Assembly: GCA_046160675.1 (NCBI GenBank)
Contig: JBJXHH010000237.1
Coordinates: forward strand, 1-19,780
DNA length: 19,780 nucleotides
Reading direction: 5' to 3'
Source of the DNA: JACMJP01 sp046160675
GTDB taxonomy: Bacteria; Bacteroidota; Bacteroidia; Chitinophagales; BACL12
The stretch's first letter is position 1. Each line of letters opens with the position of its first letter. Under the pieces are notes generated by a model that saw only the letters and a program-made list of their open reading frames with translations, was not told the origin of the DNA and did not search any database. This document shows positions 7,720 to 14,971 of the stretch, in pieces. A program made the position numbers and the translations under genes.

Positions 7720-8145
7720 CTATTTGTGCTGATATAACTTAAATATCTTATTTCTATAGTCTATAACACCTTTATACTTTAATAAAATATCCCCACCAAT
7801 GATAACTAGTATCGGATCAAGCCCTGCTTGATGATAAGCAGCATTGATCACAGAAAGATCAAGCAAGCCGAATTCATTTTTCCGGATCACAAATTTTCCA
7901 ATTTCTATCTGTGGGATTGTGATGGATTCGCTTTTTTCATACGTTGCGCCGAGACCTGTCGTGCTGTGAGCAAGTTCAGTTATTTGTAATTCAGCAAAAT
8001 GTTTTGCAAAGTAGTTTTTATCAATCACACTTTTTGAGGCACCTGTGTCAATAAGATAAGTAACATTTTTGCTGCCGATTTTCCCTTTGACAAAAATGTG
8101 TGAACCGCCAGGTGGAATTTTTTGGATTTTGAGTTTTATGTTCAT
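7720..8145 (-). CDS. Retropepsin-like aspartic protease domain protein
   Basis: A 141-residue protein made of one retropepsin-like domain. The active-site turn LIDTGASKSVID has catalytic D33 in DTGA (33-36). A second conserved element, IIGGDILLKYKGVIDY (115-130), corresponds to the hydrophobic-hydrophobic-Gly part that closes the fold. A single domain must dimerise to make the two-aspartate active site. There is no signal peptide, so it appears cytoplasmic. Its target is unknown; self-processing or peptide clean-up are possibilities only. I chose the ATG at 8143-8145; an in-frame TTG at 8161-8163 would add six residues. It lies between mdh (69 bp upstream) and the Coq4-motif gene (20 bp downstream), so co-transcription with the latter is likely. 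Confidence 0.8.
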   Translation of the reverse strand: MNIKLKIQKIPPGGSHIFVKGKIGSKNVTYLIDTGASKSVIDKNYFAKHFAELQITELAHSTTGLGATYEKSESITIPQIEIGKFVIRKNEFGLLDLSVINAAYHQAGLDPILVIIGGDILLKYKGVIDYRNKIFKLYQHK

Positions 8146-8214
8146 GGTTAATTGAAAGTTCAAGGATAAAAGTTTTTCTGTTTGTGATTTCCCATTGAAC
8201 TTCGAGTCAGAAAC

Positions 8215-9153
8215 TCAAAAGAGTTTCATGTTATCAAGCACATCCATTACTTCTTTTACAGCAGAAGCACTAGAAGTAAGTAATGCCATTTCATCAGCAT
8301 TCAGTTTCAACTCAATGATCTCTTCAATACCGTTTTTTCCCAATTTTACCGGAACGCCCAGGTAAATGTTTTTTAAACCATATTCCCCATTCAATAAAAC
8401 ACAACAAGGAAAAATCCTTTTTTCATCTTTTATAATTGCCTCCACCATTTGCGCAGCAGCAGCCCCCGGCGCATACCAGGCGCTTGTTCCCAGCAGGTTT
8501 ACAATTTCTCCGCCGCCTTTTTTTGTACGCTCAATAATTGCATTGAGTTTATCGTCGGCTATCATATCTGTAACAGGAATTCCTGAAACAGTTGTGTATC
8601 TCGGCAGCGGAACCATCGTATCGCCATGCCCACCCAGCAATAAAGCCTGAATGTCTTTCGGAGAAACATTTAATGCCTCAGCAAGAAAAGCCCTGTATCT
8701 TGCAGTATCAAGAATGCCCGCCATGCCGAACACTTTTCTGCTGTCTTTTTTTGCAGCAAGATAAGCGCAATAACACATCACATCCAGCGGATTTGAAACA
8801 ACTATGAGTATGGCATTGGGGGAATGTGCTATCACATTTTCAGTAACAGATTTTACGATACCTGCATTTACACTGATCAGGTCGTCCCTGCTCATTCCGG
8901 GTTTTCTTGGCAATCCGGAGGTAATAACTACCACATCACTGCCGGCAGTTTTTGCATAATCATTTGTCACCCCAATAGTTCTTGTACTGTAGTTGTCTAT
9001 AGGTGCCTGTTGCCAGGTATCAAGGCTTTTACCTTCCGCTGTACCCTCTTTAATATCAAGTACAATAATTTCGCTCAAAAAATCCCTGTGAGCAAGCACA
9101 TTTGCCACTGTAGCGCCTACGTTTCCGGCACCAATAACAGTTACTTTATTCAT
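8215..9153 (-). CDS. mdh: Malate dehydrogenase (NAD-dependent, LDH-like type)
   Basis: A 312-residue cytoplasmic enzyme that interconverts malate and oxaloacetate in the TCA cycle. The N-terminal Rossmann motif is GAGNVG (8-13), with D33 at the end of strand two favouring NAD over NADP. The active-site loop RKPGMSR (83-89) has the arginine-rich form typical of malate rather than lactate dehydrogenase. SNPLDV (120-125), DTARYR with R152, and the catalytic histidine H176 in GGHGD (174-178) are all present. The length matches bacterial LDH-like MDHs. The ATG at 9151-9153 starts directly at the Rossmann strand. It is divergent from the M43 protease gene and has its own -7 element in the 110-bp shared intergenic region. 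Confidence 0.95.
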   Translation of the reverse strand: MNKVTVIGAGNVGATVANVLAHRDFLSEIIVLDIKEGTAEGKSLDTWQQAPIDNYSTRTIGVTNDYAKTAGSDVVVITSGLPRKPGMSRDDLISVNAGIVKSVTENVIAHSPNAILIVVSNPLDVMCYCAYLAAKKDSRKVFGMAGILDTARYRAFLAEALNVSPKDIQALLLGGHGDTMVPLPRYTTVSGIPVTDMIADDKLNAIIERTKKGGGEIVNLLGTSAWYAPGAAAAQMVEAIIKDEKRIFPCCVLLNGEYGLKNIYLGVPVKLGKNGIEEIIELKLNADEMALLTSSASAVKEVMDVLDNMKLF

Positions 9154-9172
9154 AGTTGTGTAAAAATTTCCG

Positions 9173-9180
9173 CAAAGATA
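9173..9180 (-). promoter_or_regulatory. Candidate -7 element of mdh
   Basis: The minus strand reads TATCTTTG, a full TAnnTTTG match, 19 bp before the mdh ATG. The -33 region lacks a clear TTTG. Confidence 0.45.
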
Positions 9181-9218
9181 AATTTTCTTACCCTGATACG
9201 CATTCTGTTAGTATCATT

Positions 9219-9250
9219 TTTGCGCAGGCAACCCTGAATTGTTAACTTTG
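9219..9250 (+). promoter_or_regulatory. Promoter of the M43 metalloprotease gene
   Basis: A -33 TTTG (9219-9222), a 20-bp spacer and TAACTTTG (9243-9250) together match the Bacteroidota consensus TTTG-N19-21-TAnnTTTG exactly. The element ends 13 bp before the ATG at 9264, implying a leader of about 10 nt. This is the best promoter in the window. Confidence 0.7.
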
Positions 9251-9263
9251 CATCAACACTATT

Positions 9264-10691
9264 ATGATAAAGAAACTGTTTCTCATTCTGCTTATTGCAG
9301 TTCCGGCTCTCTTGAAGGCGCAAAACCCATGTGGCACCATACAAACTGAGGCTGACCTTGCATGGTTAAGAAATTTTCAGGCTAATCATATTCCTGGCGA
9401 ATCAAGGAGTGGGGAAACTTACTTTGTTCCAATAAAAGTGCATATTGTAGGAACAGATGCAGGGGAGGGTTACATTAATGTTTCCACTGTCATGCAAAAT
9501 ATCTGCGACTTAAATGTACAATTTGAACCAGCGGGGTTTATTTTTTATTTGTTTGAAGATGTGCATTACATAAATAAGAGTATTTACTATAATCATGACT
9601 GGGATGATGGATATTCAATGATGGCATTGAACAATGATCCTGATGCCGTAAATATGTATTTTGTTGGTGATCCAGCTGGCAACTGTGGGTATTTTTCACC
9701 AGCGGGAAATGCAGTTGCAATTGCAAATGGATGTGGGGGAATTGGAAATAGCACTATTGCTCATGAATTAGGACATTATTTTTCTTTACCTCATACATTT
9801 TATGGATGGGAATGGGGAGATCCTCCGATAAGTGATCAGGAACAAGTAGATGGGGGAAACTGTAATTCTGCGGCAGATGGTTTTTGTGATACTCCGGCAG
9901 ATTATGCTTCCTGGAGATGGTTCTGTTCCTCAGCTCCTCTTTTTACTGACCCCGATGGCGTTGACTTTAACCCAGATGGAACATATTTCATGAGTTATTC
10001 AGATGATAATTGCCAGGATAAATTCAGCCCTGACCAGATGGATGCTATGACTGAATACCTGACTGGCCCGAAAGATTATCTGCTTGAAAACCCGACAGTA
10101 AACTTTACAGACGTTGATACCAGTGAACTTCTATTACCTTTTGATGAGGAGGAGAATTTGTTTTCAAATTATGCAGAACTTAGCTGGTCACCTGTAGAAA
10201 ATGCCCAGGGGTATGTTGTGCAGGTATCCTATACTCCCTCTTTTACTGCTATGAAGTATGATGTTTTTACAACTGAAACAAGTTTCATTTGTACAGACCT
10301 TGTGCATGATCAGAAATATTACTGGAGAGTGAAAGTGATAGGAGAGGCAAACACATGCGAAGGAGCTTCTCCATACAGGATTTTTTATACAGGCTCTGAG
10401 ACACTTACAACATTGGAGGGAAATGATGCGTTAAAAGCTTTTACTGTTTACCCGAATCCGGCAAACAGTGGTGAGGTAATTAACCTGAACATACTTGCTG
10501 AAGCAGGAAAAAATGAAACTGTTTTGGTGAAGGATTTCACCGGAAAGATTATTGTTTCAAAGAACTTTACCGCAACAGGTACATTACAAACCATACCAGT
10601 TGAATTGCCCGGAATTGCTTCAGGAATTTATATTGTACAGGTAACTGATGGAGATATACCCGCTTTAAAAAAGTTACTTGTAACAGAGTAA
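9264..10691 (+). CDS. Secreted M43-like (pappalysin family) metalloprotease with FN3-like and T9SS sorting domains
   Basis: A 475-residue secreted protein. A signal peptide (1-19, ending LLKAQ) leads to a metzincin-type catalytic domain. The zinc site is HELGHYFSLPH with H167, E168, H171 and H177, and the Met-turn is YFMSYSDD with M243. The usual glycine of HExxHxxGxxH is serine (S174). Paired cysteines flank the active site. A fibronectin-III-like domain (about 300-378, containing LSWSPVENAQGYVVQV) follows. The end is a T9SS type A sorting domain (about 391-475) with VYPNPA, the ASGIYIVQV strand and a basic end. It is probably released or anchored at the cell surface for proteolysis; the substrate is unknown. 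It is monocistronic, with its own promoter and a hairpin terminator after the stop. Confidence 0.9.
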   Translation: MIKKLFLILLIAVPALLKAQNPCGTIQTEADLAWLRNFQANHIPGESRSGETYFVPIKVHIVGTDAGEGYINVSTVMQNICDLNVQFEPAGFIFYLFEDVHYINKSIYYNHDWDDGYSMMALNNDPDAVNMYFVGDPAGNCGYFSPAGNAVAIANGCGGIGNSTIAHELGHYFSLPHTFYGWEWGDPPISDQEQVDGGNCNSAADGFCDTPADYASWRWFCSSAPLFTDPDGVDFNPDGTYFMSYSDDNCQDKFSPDQMDAMTEYLTGPKDYLLENPTVNFTDVDTSELLLPFDEEENLFSNYAELSWSPVENAQGYVVQVSYTPSFTAMKYDVFTTETSFICTDLVHDQKYYWRVKVIGEANTCEGASPYRIFYTGSETLTTLEGNDALKAFTVYPNPANSGEVINLNILAEAGKNETVLVKDFTGKIIVSKNFTATGTLQTIPVELPGIASGIYIVQVTDGDIPALKKLLVTE

Positions 10692-10711
10692 TACATCTCT
10701 AGAAAAATATT

Positions 10712-12100
10712 TCAAATGCTCTCCTTACCGGGGAGCATTTTTATTTTCAGCAGTTTTCGTGTGGTTGGAGAAAGCCTGAAACGCTCATCCTGCCTGTGTT
10801 TCAACAGCCAACAGATCCTGTCACCTTCCAGCAAAACAAAAGTGTTTTCTTTTTCATAAAGATCAATTTTTATGTCTGTAAGTAAGTCGCTTATCTTTTT
10901 CTTTGCTGGTTTTTTTGTTTTCTCCGTTGAGTTTTTTTTGTACAGGCCGAAGGGATACATGTAGTCTCCTTTTTTCCAAACTCTCAAAGTGAGCGGGAAA
11001 GAAATTTTATCTGCATCAAAATATGCGATTTCTCCCGATGGGTTGAATTGCATCCCCGGGTGAAAGTTTGAGTATTCAAAATGAAGATTGAAATATTTTG
11101 TTTTGATGATGGTGTTCCCGCTTTCAATAATGATGTGTTTTGATTCTTCAGAATGTAAAGATGTGACGATAAGGAAATTTCTGTCAATGATTACCCGGTG
11201 CGTATTACTGAAAAATTGTTTTCCTGAGCCTGAGAGGTTTTCATGGATTTCTACGGATTGATATTCGTTAAATCCGAACTTATTCAAAATCTCAAAAAGA
11301 TATGTAGCGGATGCAAGAAGGTTTTTTAAAGTGTTGATAGGAATGTAGGTCGCATCTTTCCGATGCTGCACAATTTTTTTGATCTTTTTGTCAGCTGCTT
11401 CCCTGAAAATTGCATTCGTTTGTGTAAAGTGCCTGATGTTCTTTGCAAATGTTTGTTCCAGTGCAGGATTTATTTCTTTCAAAACCGGTATCACATGATT
11501 TCTTATTTTGTTCCGTTGAAAATCATCTGATTGATTTGTTGTATCTGTTCTGTAGGTAAGCTTATGCTCCTCGCAAAACTGTTTGATCTCTTCTTTTTCT
11601 GAAAATAAAAGCGGACGGATAATGTTTTGATTCTTTGAAGGTATACCCTGTAAACCCCTGATACCAGTCCCTTTTGTGAGATTGAGTAGAATTGTTTCTA
11701 TTGAATCATTCAAGTGATGGGCTGTGGCGATATAGGCATAATGAAATGTTTTTCTTGTCTCTTCCAGCCAGGAGTACCGGAGGTTTCTTGCCGCTTCTTC
11801 AAGCGAAAGTTTGTTTTCTATCTGATGCTTTTTTGTATTAAAGCGCATTGAATAAAATGGGATGTTGTAATGTGCAGCAATATGTGCTGCAAATGCTTCA
11901 TCCCCATCGCTTTCACTCCCTCTCAACTGAAAATTACAATGGGCAATACCGAATTTGTACTCACATAGATGGAAGAGTTGCGTCATCACCATTGAATCAA
12001 TGCCTCCACTAAAAGCAAGTAAAACCGGTTCATCCTTTTTCAACAATTTTTTTTCAAGAATAAACTCCTTAAATTTTTCTATAAGCGTCTCTTTTTGCAT
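10712..12100 (-). CDS. tilS: tRNA(Ile)-lysidine synthase
   Basis: A 462-residue enzyme that attaches lysine to C34 of the CAU-anticodon isoleucine tRNA using ATP, changing its decoding from AUG to AUA. The N-type ATP-pyrophosphatase loop is SGGIDS (31-36). Further family motifs are HHLNDSIET (128-136) and GTGIRGLQGI (144-153). A middle tRNA-binding region follows, then the C-terminal TilS domain (about 385-457) with LRVWKKGDYMYPFG and LLEGDRICWLL. I use the ATG at 12098-12100; a GTG directly before it is possible. The ATG overlaps the TGA of the upstream TPR gene (TGATG), so translation is probably coupled. The last codons form the terminator hairpin of the convergent gene. Confidence 0.93.
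   Translation of the reverse strand: MQKETLIEKFKEFILEKKLLKKDEPVLLAFSGGIDSMVMTQLFHLCEYKFGIAHCNFQLRGSESDGDEAFAAHIAAHYNIPFYSMRFNTKKHQIENKLSLEEAARNLRYSWLEETRKTFHYAYIATAHHLNDSIETILLNLTKGTGIRGLQGIPSKNQNIIRPLLFSEKEEIKQFCEEHKLTYRTDTTNQSDDFQRNKIRNHVIPVLKEINPALEQTFAKNIRHFTQTNAIFREAADKKIKKIVQHRKDATYIPINTLKNLLASATYLFEILNKFGFNEYQSVEIHENLSGSGKQFFSNTHRVIIDRNFLIVTSLHSEESKHIIIESGNTIIKTKYFNLHFEYSNFHPGMQFNPSGEIAYFDADKISFPLTLRVWKKGDYMYPFGLYKKNSTEKTKKPAKKKISDLLTDIKIDLYEKENTFVLLEGDRICWLLKHRQDERFRLSPTTRKLLKIKMLPGKESI
10714..10745. terminator. Bidirectional hairpin terminator between the M43 gene and tilS
   Basis: AAATGCTCTCC (10714-10724), a 5-nt loop, then GGGGAGCATTT (10730-10740) pair over 11 bp with one G-T wobble, followed by further T residues. 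The hairpin begins 22 bp after the protease stop. It lies inside the last codons of tilS, whose stop codon is at 10712-10714. Confidence 0.7.
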
Positions 12101-12435
12101 CACTCATCAAATTCAACATCATAATTATTAACCAGTTCATTCTTAGCGTTCAATAATTCACTATAGGCATGTTGATCTTTCGCAAGCTGGGCAACCAGCA
12201 AACCTTTATTATAGGTTTGTTCAGCTTTGCCTTTTTCCTGGAGTTTTTCATAGAGTTTACCCAGGTGATAGTAGGTTGCAACATAATCAGCATGCTGCTG
12301 TTCCAGCACAGTAAAGTATTCAACAGCCTTAGTACTTTCGCCTGCTTTATCATACTCTAAAGCAAGGCAGTATTTAATGAAAGGATCATTCGGATTCTCC
12401 TGAAGAAACTGTAATAATTGTGAAAGTCTGTTCAT
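12100..12435 (-). CDS. Small tetratricopeptide (TPR) repeat protein
   Basis: A 111-residue all-helical protein. Two TPR units are visible. One covers about 17-50, including IKYCLALEYDKAGESTKAVEYF. The second covers about 51-84, including VATYYHLGKLYEKLQEKGKAEQ. An acidic tail (NNYDVEFDE) follows. There is no signal peptide or membrane segment, so it is probably a cytoplasmic protein-interaction module. Its partner is unknown. Its TGA overlaps the tilS ATG by one base, so the two form a tightly coupled pair. It is divergent from etfB across 76 bp. No strong TAnnTTTG is seen for this side of the intergenic region. Confidence 0.8.
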   Translation of the reverse strand: MNRLSQLLQFLQENPNDPFIKYCLALEYDKAGESTKAVEYFTVLEQQHADYVATYYHLGKLYEKLQEKGKAEQTYNKGLLVAQLAKDQHAYSELLNAKNELVNNYDVEFDE

Positions 12436-12455
12436 AAAATCTGTTGCTGAGACAC

Positions 12456-12463
12456 TATCTTTG
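12456..12463 (+). promoter_or_regulatory. Candidate -7 element of the etfBA operon
   Basis: TATCTTTG is a full match to TAnnTTTG and lies 48 bp before the etfB ATG, giving a leader of about 45 nt. No clear -33 TTTG is seen. Confidence 0.45.
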
Positions 12464-12511
12464 CGGCGTCTTAGCGAAAGGCAAAAACAAAAAAATTAAT
12501 CACCTGCAAAT

Positions 12512-13249
12512 ATGAAGATTCTTGTCTGCATCAGCAAAGTTCCGGATACAACTACGAAGATCAGTTTCACAGATAACAATACGAAATTTAACGAAGACAA
12601 AGTTCAGTTTATCATTAATCCCTATGATGAATGGTATGCGCTGGTGAGGGCTTTAGAGCTGAAAGAAACCCTCGGTGGAACAGTTACAGTTATCAATGTA
12701 GGGAAAGTGGAGAATGAACAAATCATTCGTAAAGCTTTAGCACTTGGCGCTGATGATGCGGTTAGAATTGATACTGATCCTGTTGATGCTTTTGTTGTTG
12801 CAAATGAGATAGCAGGTTATGCTAAAACAGAAAACTATGATCTCATTTTGACCGGCAAAGAAACAATTGATTATAATGGGGGAGTGGTGGCCGGAATGAT
12901 AGCCGAATTGCTTGAACTGCCTTATGTTTCCCTTGCTGCAAAGTTAAATGCTGATGCAAATGTCTTGCATATTGAGCGGGAAACAGAGGGTATGAAAGAA
13001 ATGATTAAAGTTATGATGCCTTGTATAGTTGGTGCACAAAAAGGGATGGCTGAGGCTCGAATCCCAAATATGCGGGGAATCCTAGCATCAAAAACTAAAC
13101 CTGTGAAAATAATTGAAGCTACAACTGCTGCGAGAGTTCAATTTGTTTCATTTGAACTGCCCCCTGAAAAAGGTGCCTGTAAAATGTTTGCACCGGATAA
13201 TGTGAATGCATTAGCGGATGCCCTACATAATGAAGCAAAAGTTTTTTAA
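12512..13249 (+). CDS. etfB: Electron transfer flavoprotein subunit beta
   Basis: A 245-residue protein. The N-terminus KILVCISKVPDTTTKI (2-17) and NPYDEWYALVRALELKE (36-52) are typical of EtfB. So are LILTGKETIDYNGGVVAGMI (111-130) and the late signature region around MMPCIVGAQKG through RIPNMRGI (168-190). The subunit binds AMP in classical ETFs and pairs with EtfA to carry electrons from acyl-CoA and related dehydrogenases to the respiratory chain. It acts in the cytoplasm. etfA follows 47 bp downstream with no promoter or terminator seen between, so the two form an operon. No dehydrogenase or ETF:quinone oxidoreductase gene is in the window, so the electron donor is unknown. It appears to be the ordinary, non-bifurcating type, but sequence alone does not prove that. 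Confidence 0.93.
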   Translation: MKILVCISKVPDTTTKISFTDNNTKFNEDKVQFIINPYDEWYALVRALELKETLGGTVTVINVGKVENEQIIRKALALGADDAVRIDTDPVDAFVVANEIAGYAKTENYDLILTGKETIDYNGGVVAGMIAELLELPYVSLAAKLNADANVLHIERETEGMKEMIKVMMPCIVGAQKGMAEARIPNMRGILASKTKPVKIIEATTAARVQFVSFELPPEKGACKMFAPDNVNALADALHNEAKVF

Positions 13250-13296
13250 AACGAAGTCTATAAAATAAATAAGGAAAAACCGATTAATTCAATTAT

Positions 13297-14259
13297 ATGA
13301 TTTTAGTATTTGCAGAACTTGGTAATGGAAATTTAAAGAAGACATCTTTGGAAGCAGCAGGATATGCAGCAGCGATTGCAAAAATGCAGGGCACTCAATG
13401 TATCGCAATTGCAATTGGTAATGTAAATACCGGTGAATTAGAAAAGCTGGGAAGCTATGGCGTAAGCAAAATTCTTCATGCAGATGAAGTAAAGCTCAAT
13501 TCAATGTATTCAAAAGCATATACTAAAATCATTTCAGAGGCAGCAAAACAAACTGAAGCAAAAACAATTGTACTTTCACACAACTCAACAGGCAAAACAA
13601 TAGCACCAAGAATAGCAGTAAGATTGCAAGCAGCATTATTACCCGGAGTCAATACTCTTCCTACCGGAAACAATTTCGGAAAAACTGTTTTTTCAGGTAA
13701 AGCCTCTACCACCCTTGCAGCAAAAACTAATATAGCAGTTATTACACTTAATCCTAACTCGTATAAACCGGAAACAGGAAACGGTGATTTATCAATTGAA
13801 AAACTACAAATAACCATGGACGCTTCGGATTATGATTATGAGATAACCGGAGTTGAAAAAGAATCTGAAGGCATGGTTCCACTTCCAGAGGCGGAACTAG
13901 TTGTAAGCGGGGGCAGGGGATTAAAAGGCCCTGAGAATTGGGGAATAGTGGAGGAGCTTGCAAAAACTTTGGGCGCAACTACTGCTTGCTCAAGACCAGT
14001 GGCTGATATAGGCTGGCGCCCCCATCATGAGCATGTAGGACAAACCGGCATCACAATTAAACCGAACTTATATATTGCTATTGGAATTTCTGGCGCAATT
14101 CAGCATCTTGCAGGCGTAAATCAAAGCAAATGTATAGTGGTGATTAACAAAGACCCTGAAGCGCCATTCTTTAAAGCAGCTGATTACGGTATAGTGGGAG
14201 ATGCATTTGAAGTAGTACCGCAACTCACGGAAGCCATTAAAAAGATCAAAGGTTCCTAA
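13297..14259 (+). CDS. etfA: Electron transfer flavoprotein subunit alpha
   Basis: A 320-residue protein. The N-terminal domain begins MILVFAELGNG. The C-terminal FAD-binding domain (about 200-315) has SGGRG (204-208), SRPVAD (232-237), GQTG (248-251), GISGAIQHLAG (263-273) and NKDPEAP (284-290), all expected FAD contacts in the family. With EtfB it forms the soluble heterodimer that shuttles electrons from flavin dehydrogenases. Its length is normal. The ATG at 13297-13299 has an A/G-rich stretch (AAGGAAAAA) about 20 bp upstream, too far for a standard Shine-Dalgarno. It is the second gene of the etfBA operon. The nuclease-like gene follows after 42 bp. Confidence 0.95.
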   Translation: MILVFAELGNGNLKKTSLEAAGYAAAIAKMQGTQCIAIAIGNVNTGELEKLGSYGVSKILHADEVKLNSMYSKAYTKIISEAAKQTEAKTIVLSHNSTGKTIAPRIAVRLQAALLPGVNTLPTGNNFGKTVFSGKASTTLAAKTNIAVITLNPNSYKPETGNGDLSIEKLQITMDASDYDYEITGVEKESEGMVPLPEAELVVSGGRGLKGPENWGIVEELAKTLGATTACSRPVADIGWRPHHEHVGQTGITIKPNLYIAIGISGAIQHLAGVNQSKCIVVINKDPEAPFFKAADYGIVGDAFEVVPQLTEAIKKIKGS

Positions 14260-14284
14260 TATTTTATTGCGTAACATAAATTTA

Positions 14285-14292
14285 TATCTTCG
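14285..14292 (+). promoter_or_regulatory. Weak candidate -7 element before the BFN gene
   Basis: TATCTTCG matches TAnnTTTG at all but one position and lies 9 bp before the ATG at 14302. No -33 TTTG is seen at the right distance, so read-through from etfBA is an equally good explanation. Confidence 0.2.
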
Positions 14293-14301
14293 TAGAATCA
14301 A

Positions 14302-14904
14302 ATGCGCAAAATAGAACTTGAAATAGCCGGTTTATCTCATACCATTACACAAAGTCAGAGTTATGCAGTGTTGCTGAGTGAAATAAACGGAGTTAGAAAA
14401 TTACCCATTGTCATTGGCGCTTTTGAGGCGCAGGCGATAGCTGTAGCCATTGAAAAAGTAACTATTAACCGTCCCCTGAGTCATGACCTTATAAAAAATA
14501 TTTTCACCGTTTTTCATATTAACCTGAAGGAAGTGATTATTGATAACCTGCAGGATGGTATCTTCTACGCAAAACTCATTTGCGAACATAATGGGCAGGA
14601 GATAGAAGTAGATTCAAGAACTAGCGATGCGCTTGCATTGGCTGTGAGGTTTAGTTGCCCCATTTTCACTTATGAATTTATACTTGAAGCAGCAGGTACT
14701 ATTATTAACGAACCAGGCAAAGAAGGGGAAGAAGAACTAACACAGGAGGAAGTTGTTCCTAAACAAAGTAAAAGCGCTAAAACAGATTACACAAAGCTTA
14801 CGCTTAAGGAGCTTAATGAAAAACTTACTGAACTTCTTGATAAAGAAGATTATGAGGGCGCTGCAAGACTTCGGGATGAAATATCAAAGCGAAGCAAGAA
14901 ATAA
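14302..14904 (+). CDS. Bifunctional nuclease (BFN/DUF151) domain protein with C-terminal UVR motif
   Basis: A 200-residue protein in three parts. Residues 1-133 form a BFN domain (DUF151), with LPIVIGAFEAQAIAVAIE (34-51), the RPLSHDL segment (57-63) and the VDSRTSDALALAVR region (103-116). Residues 134-160 are an acidic, flexible linker. Residues 165-198 form a UVR motif like those of UvrB and UvrC (LNEKLTELLDKEDYEGAARL then RDEI), a helical hairpin used for protein contacts. The domain name comes from reported DNase/RNase activity of a plant member; whether bacterial members are nucleases is unsettled. It is cytoplasmic. It lies 42 bp after etfA and ends at a strong terminator, so it may be the last gene of that operon. 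Confidence 0.88.
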   Translation: MRKIELEIAGLSHTITQSQSYAVLLSEINGVRKLPIVIGAFEAQAIAVAIEKVTINRPLSHDLIKNIFTVFHINLKEVIIDNLQDGIFYAKLICEHNGQEIEVDSRTSDALALAVRFSCPIFTYEFILEAAGTIINEPGKEGEEELTQEEVVPKQSKSAKTDYTKLTLKELNEKLTELLDKEDYEGAARLRDEISKRSKK

Positions 14905-14927
14905 CACAGAAAGATTTTTGCAAAAAC

Positions 14928-14964
14928 TTTTTCGGCTGGAAGTTTGGAGTCTCCAGCCGAAAAA
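14928..14964. terminator. Bidirectional terminator between the BFN gene and secDF
   Basis: TTTTTCGGCTGGA (14928-14940) pairs perfectly over 13 bp with TCCAGCCGAAAAA (14952-14964) around an 11-nt loop. The A/T ends supply a T run on either strand, so it can stop both convergent transcripts. It lies between stops at 14904 and 14972. Confidence 0.85.
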
Positions 14965-14971
14965 TATTATG

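Noticed and set aside
8146..8214. Possible terminator (GAGTcagaaACTC) between mdh and the retropepsin-like gene
   Set aside because: The stem is only about 4 bp and no T run follows, so it is not distinguishable from chance. A TATCCTTG here is also one base off the -7 consensus and too weak to list.
8824..9237. A 137-codon open frame on + opposite mdh
   Set aside because: It is antisense to a complete, motif-rich mdh gene, and its product has the Cys/His/Tyr-rich composition typical of a shadow frame.
13476..13817. A 113-codon minus-strand frame inside etfA
   Set aside because: It is antisense to etfA, with no start context or recognisable domain.
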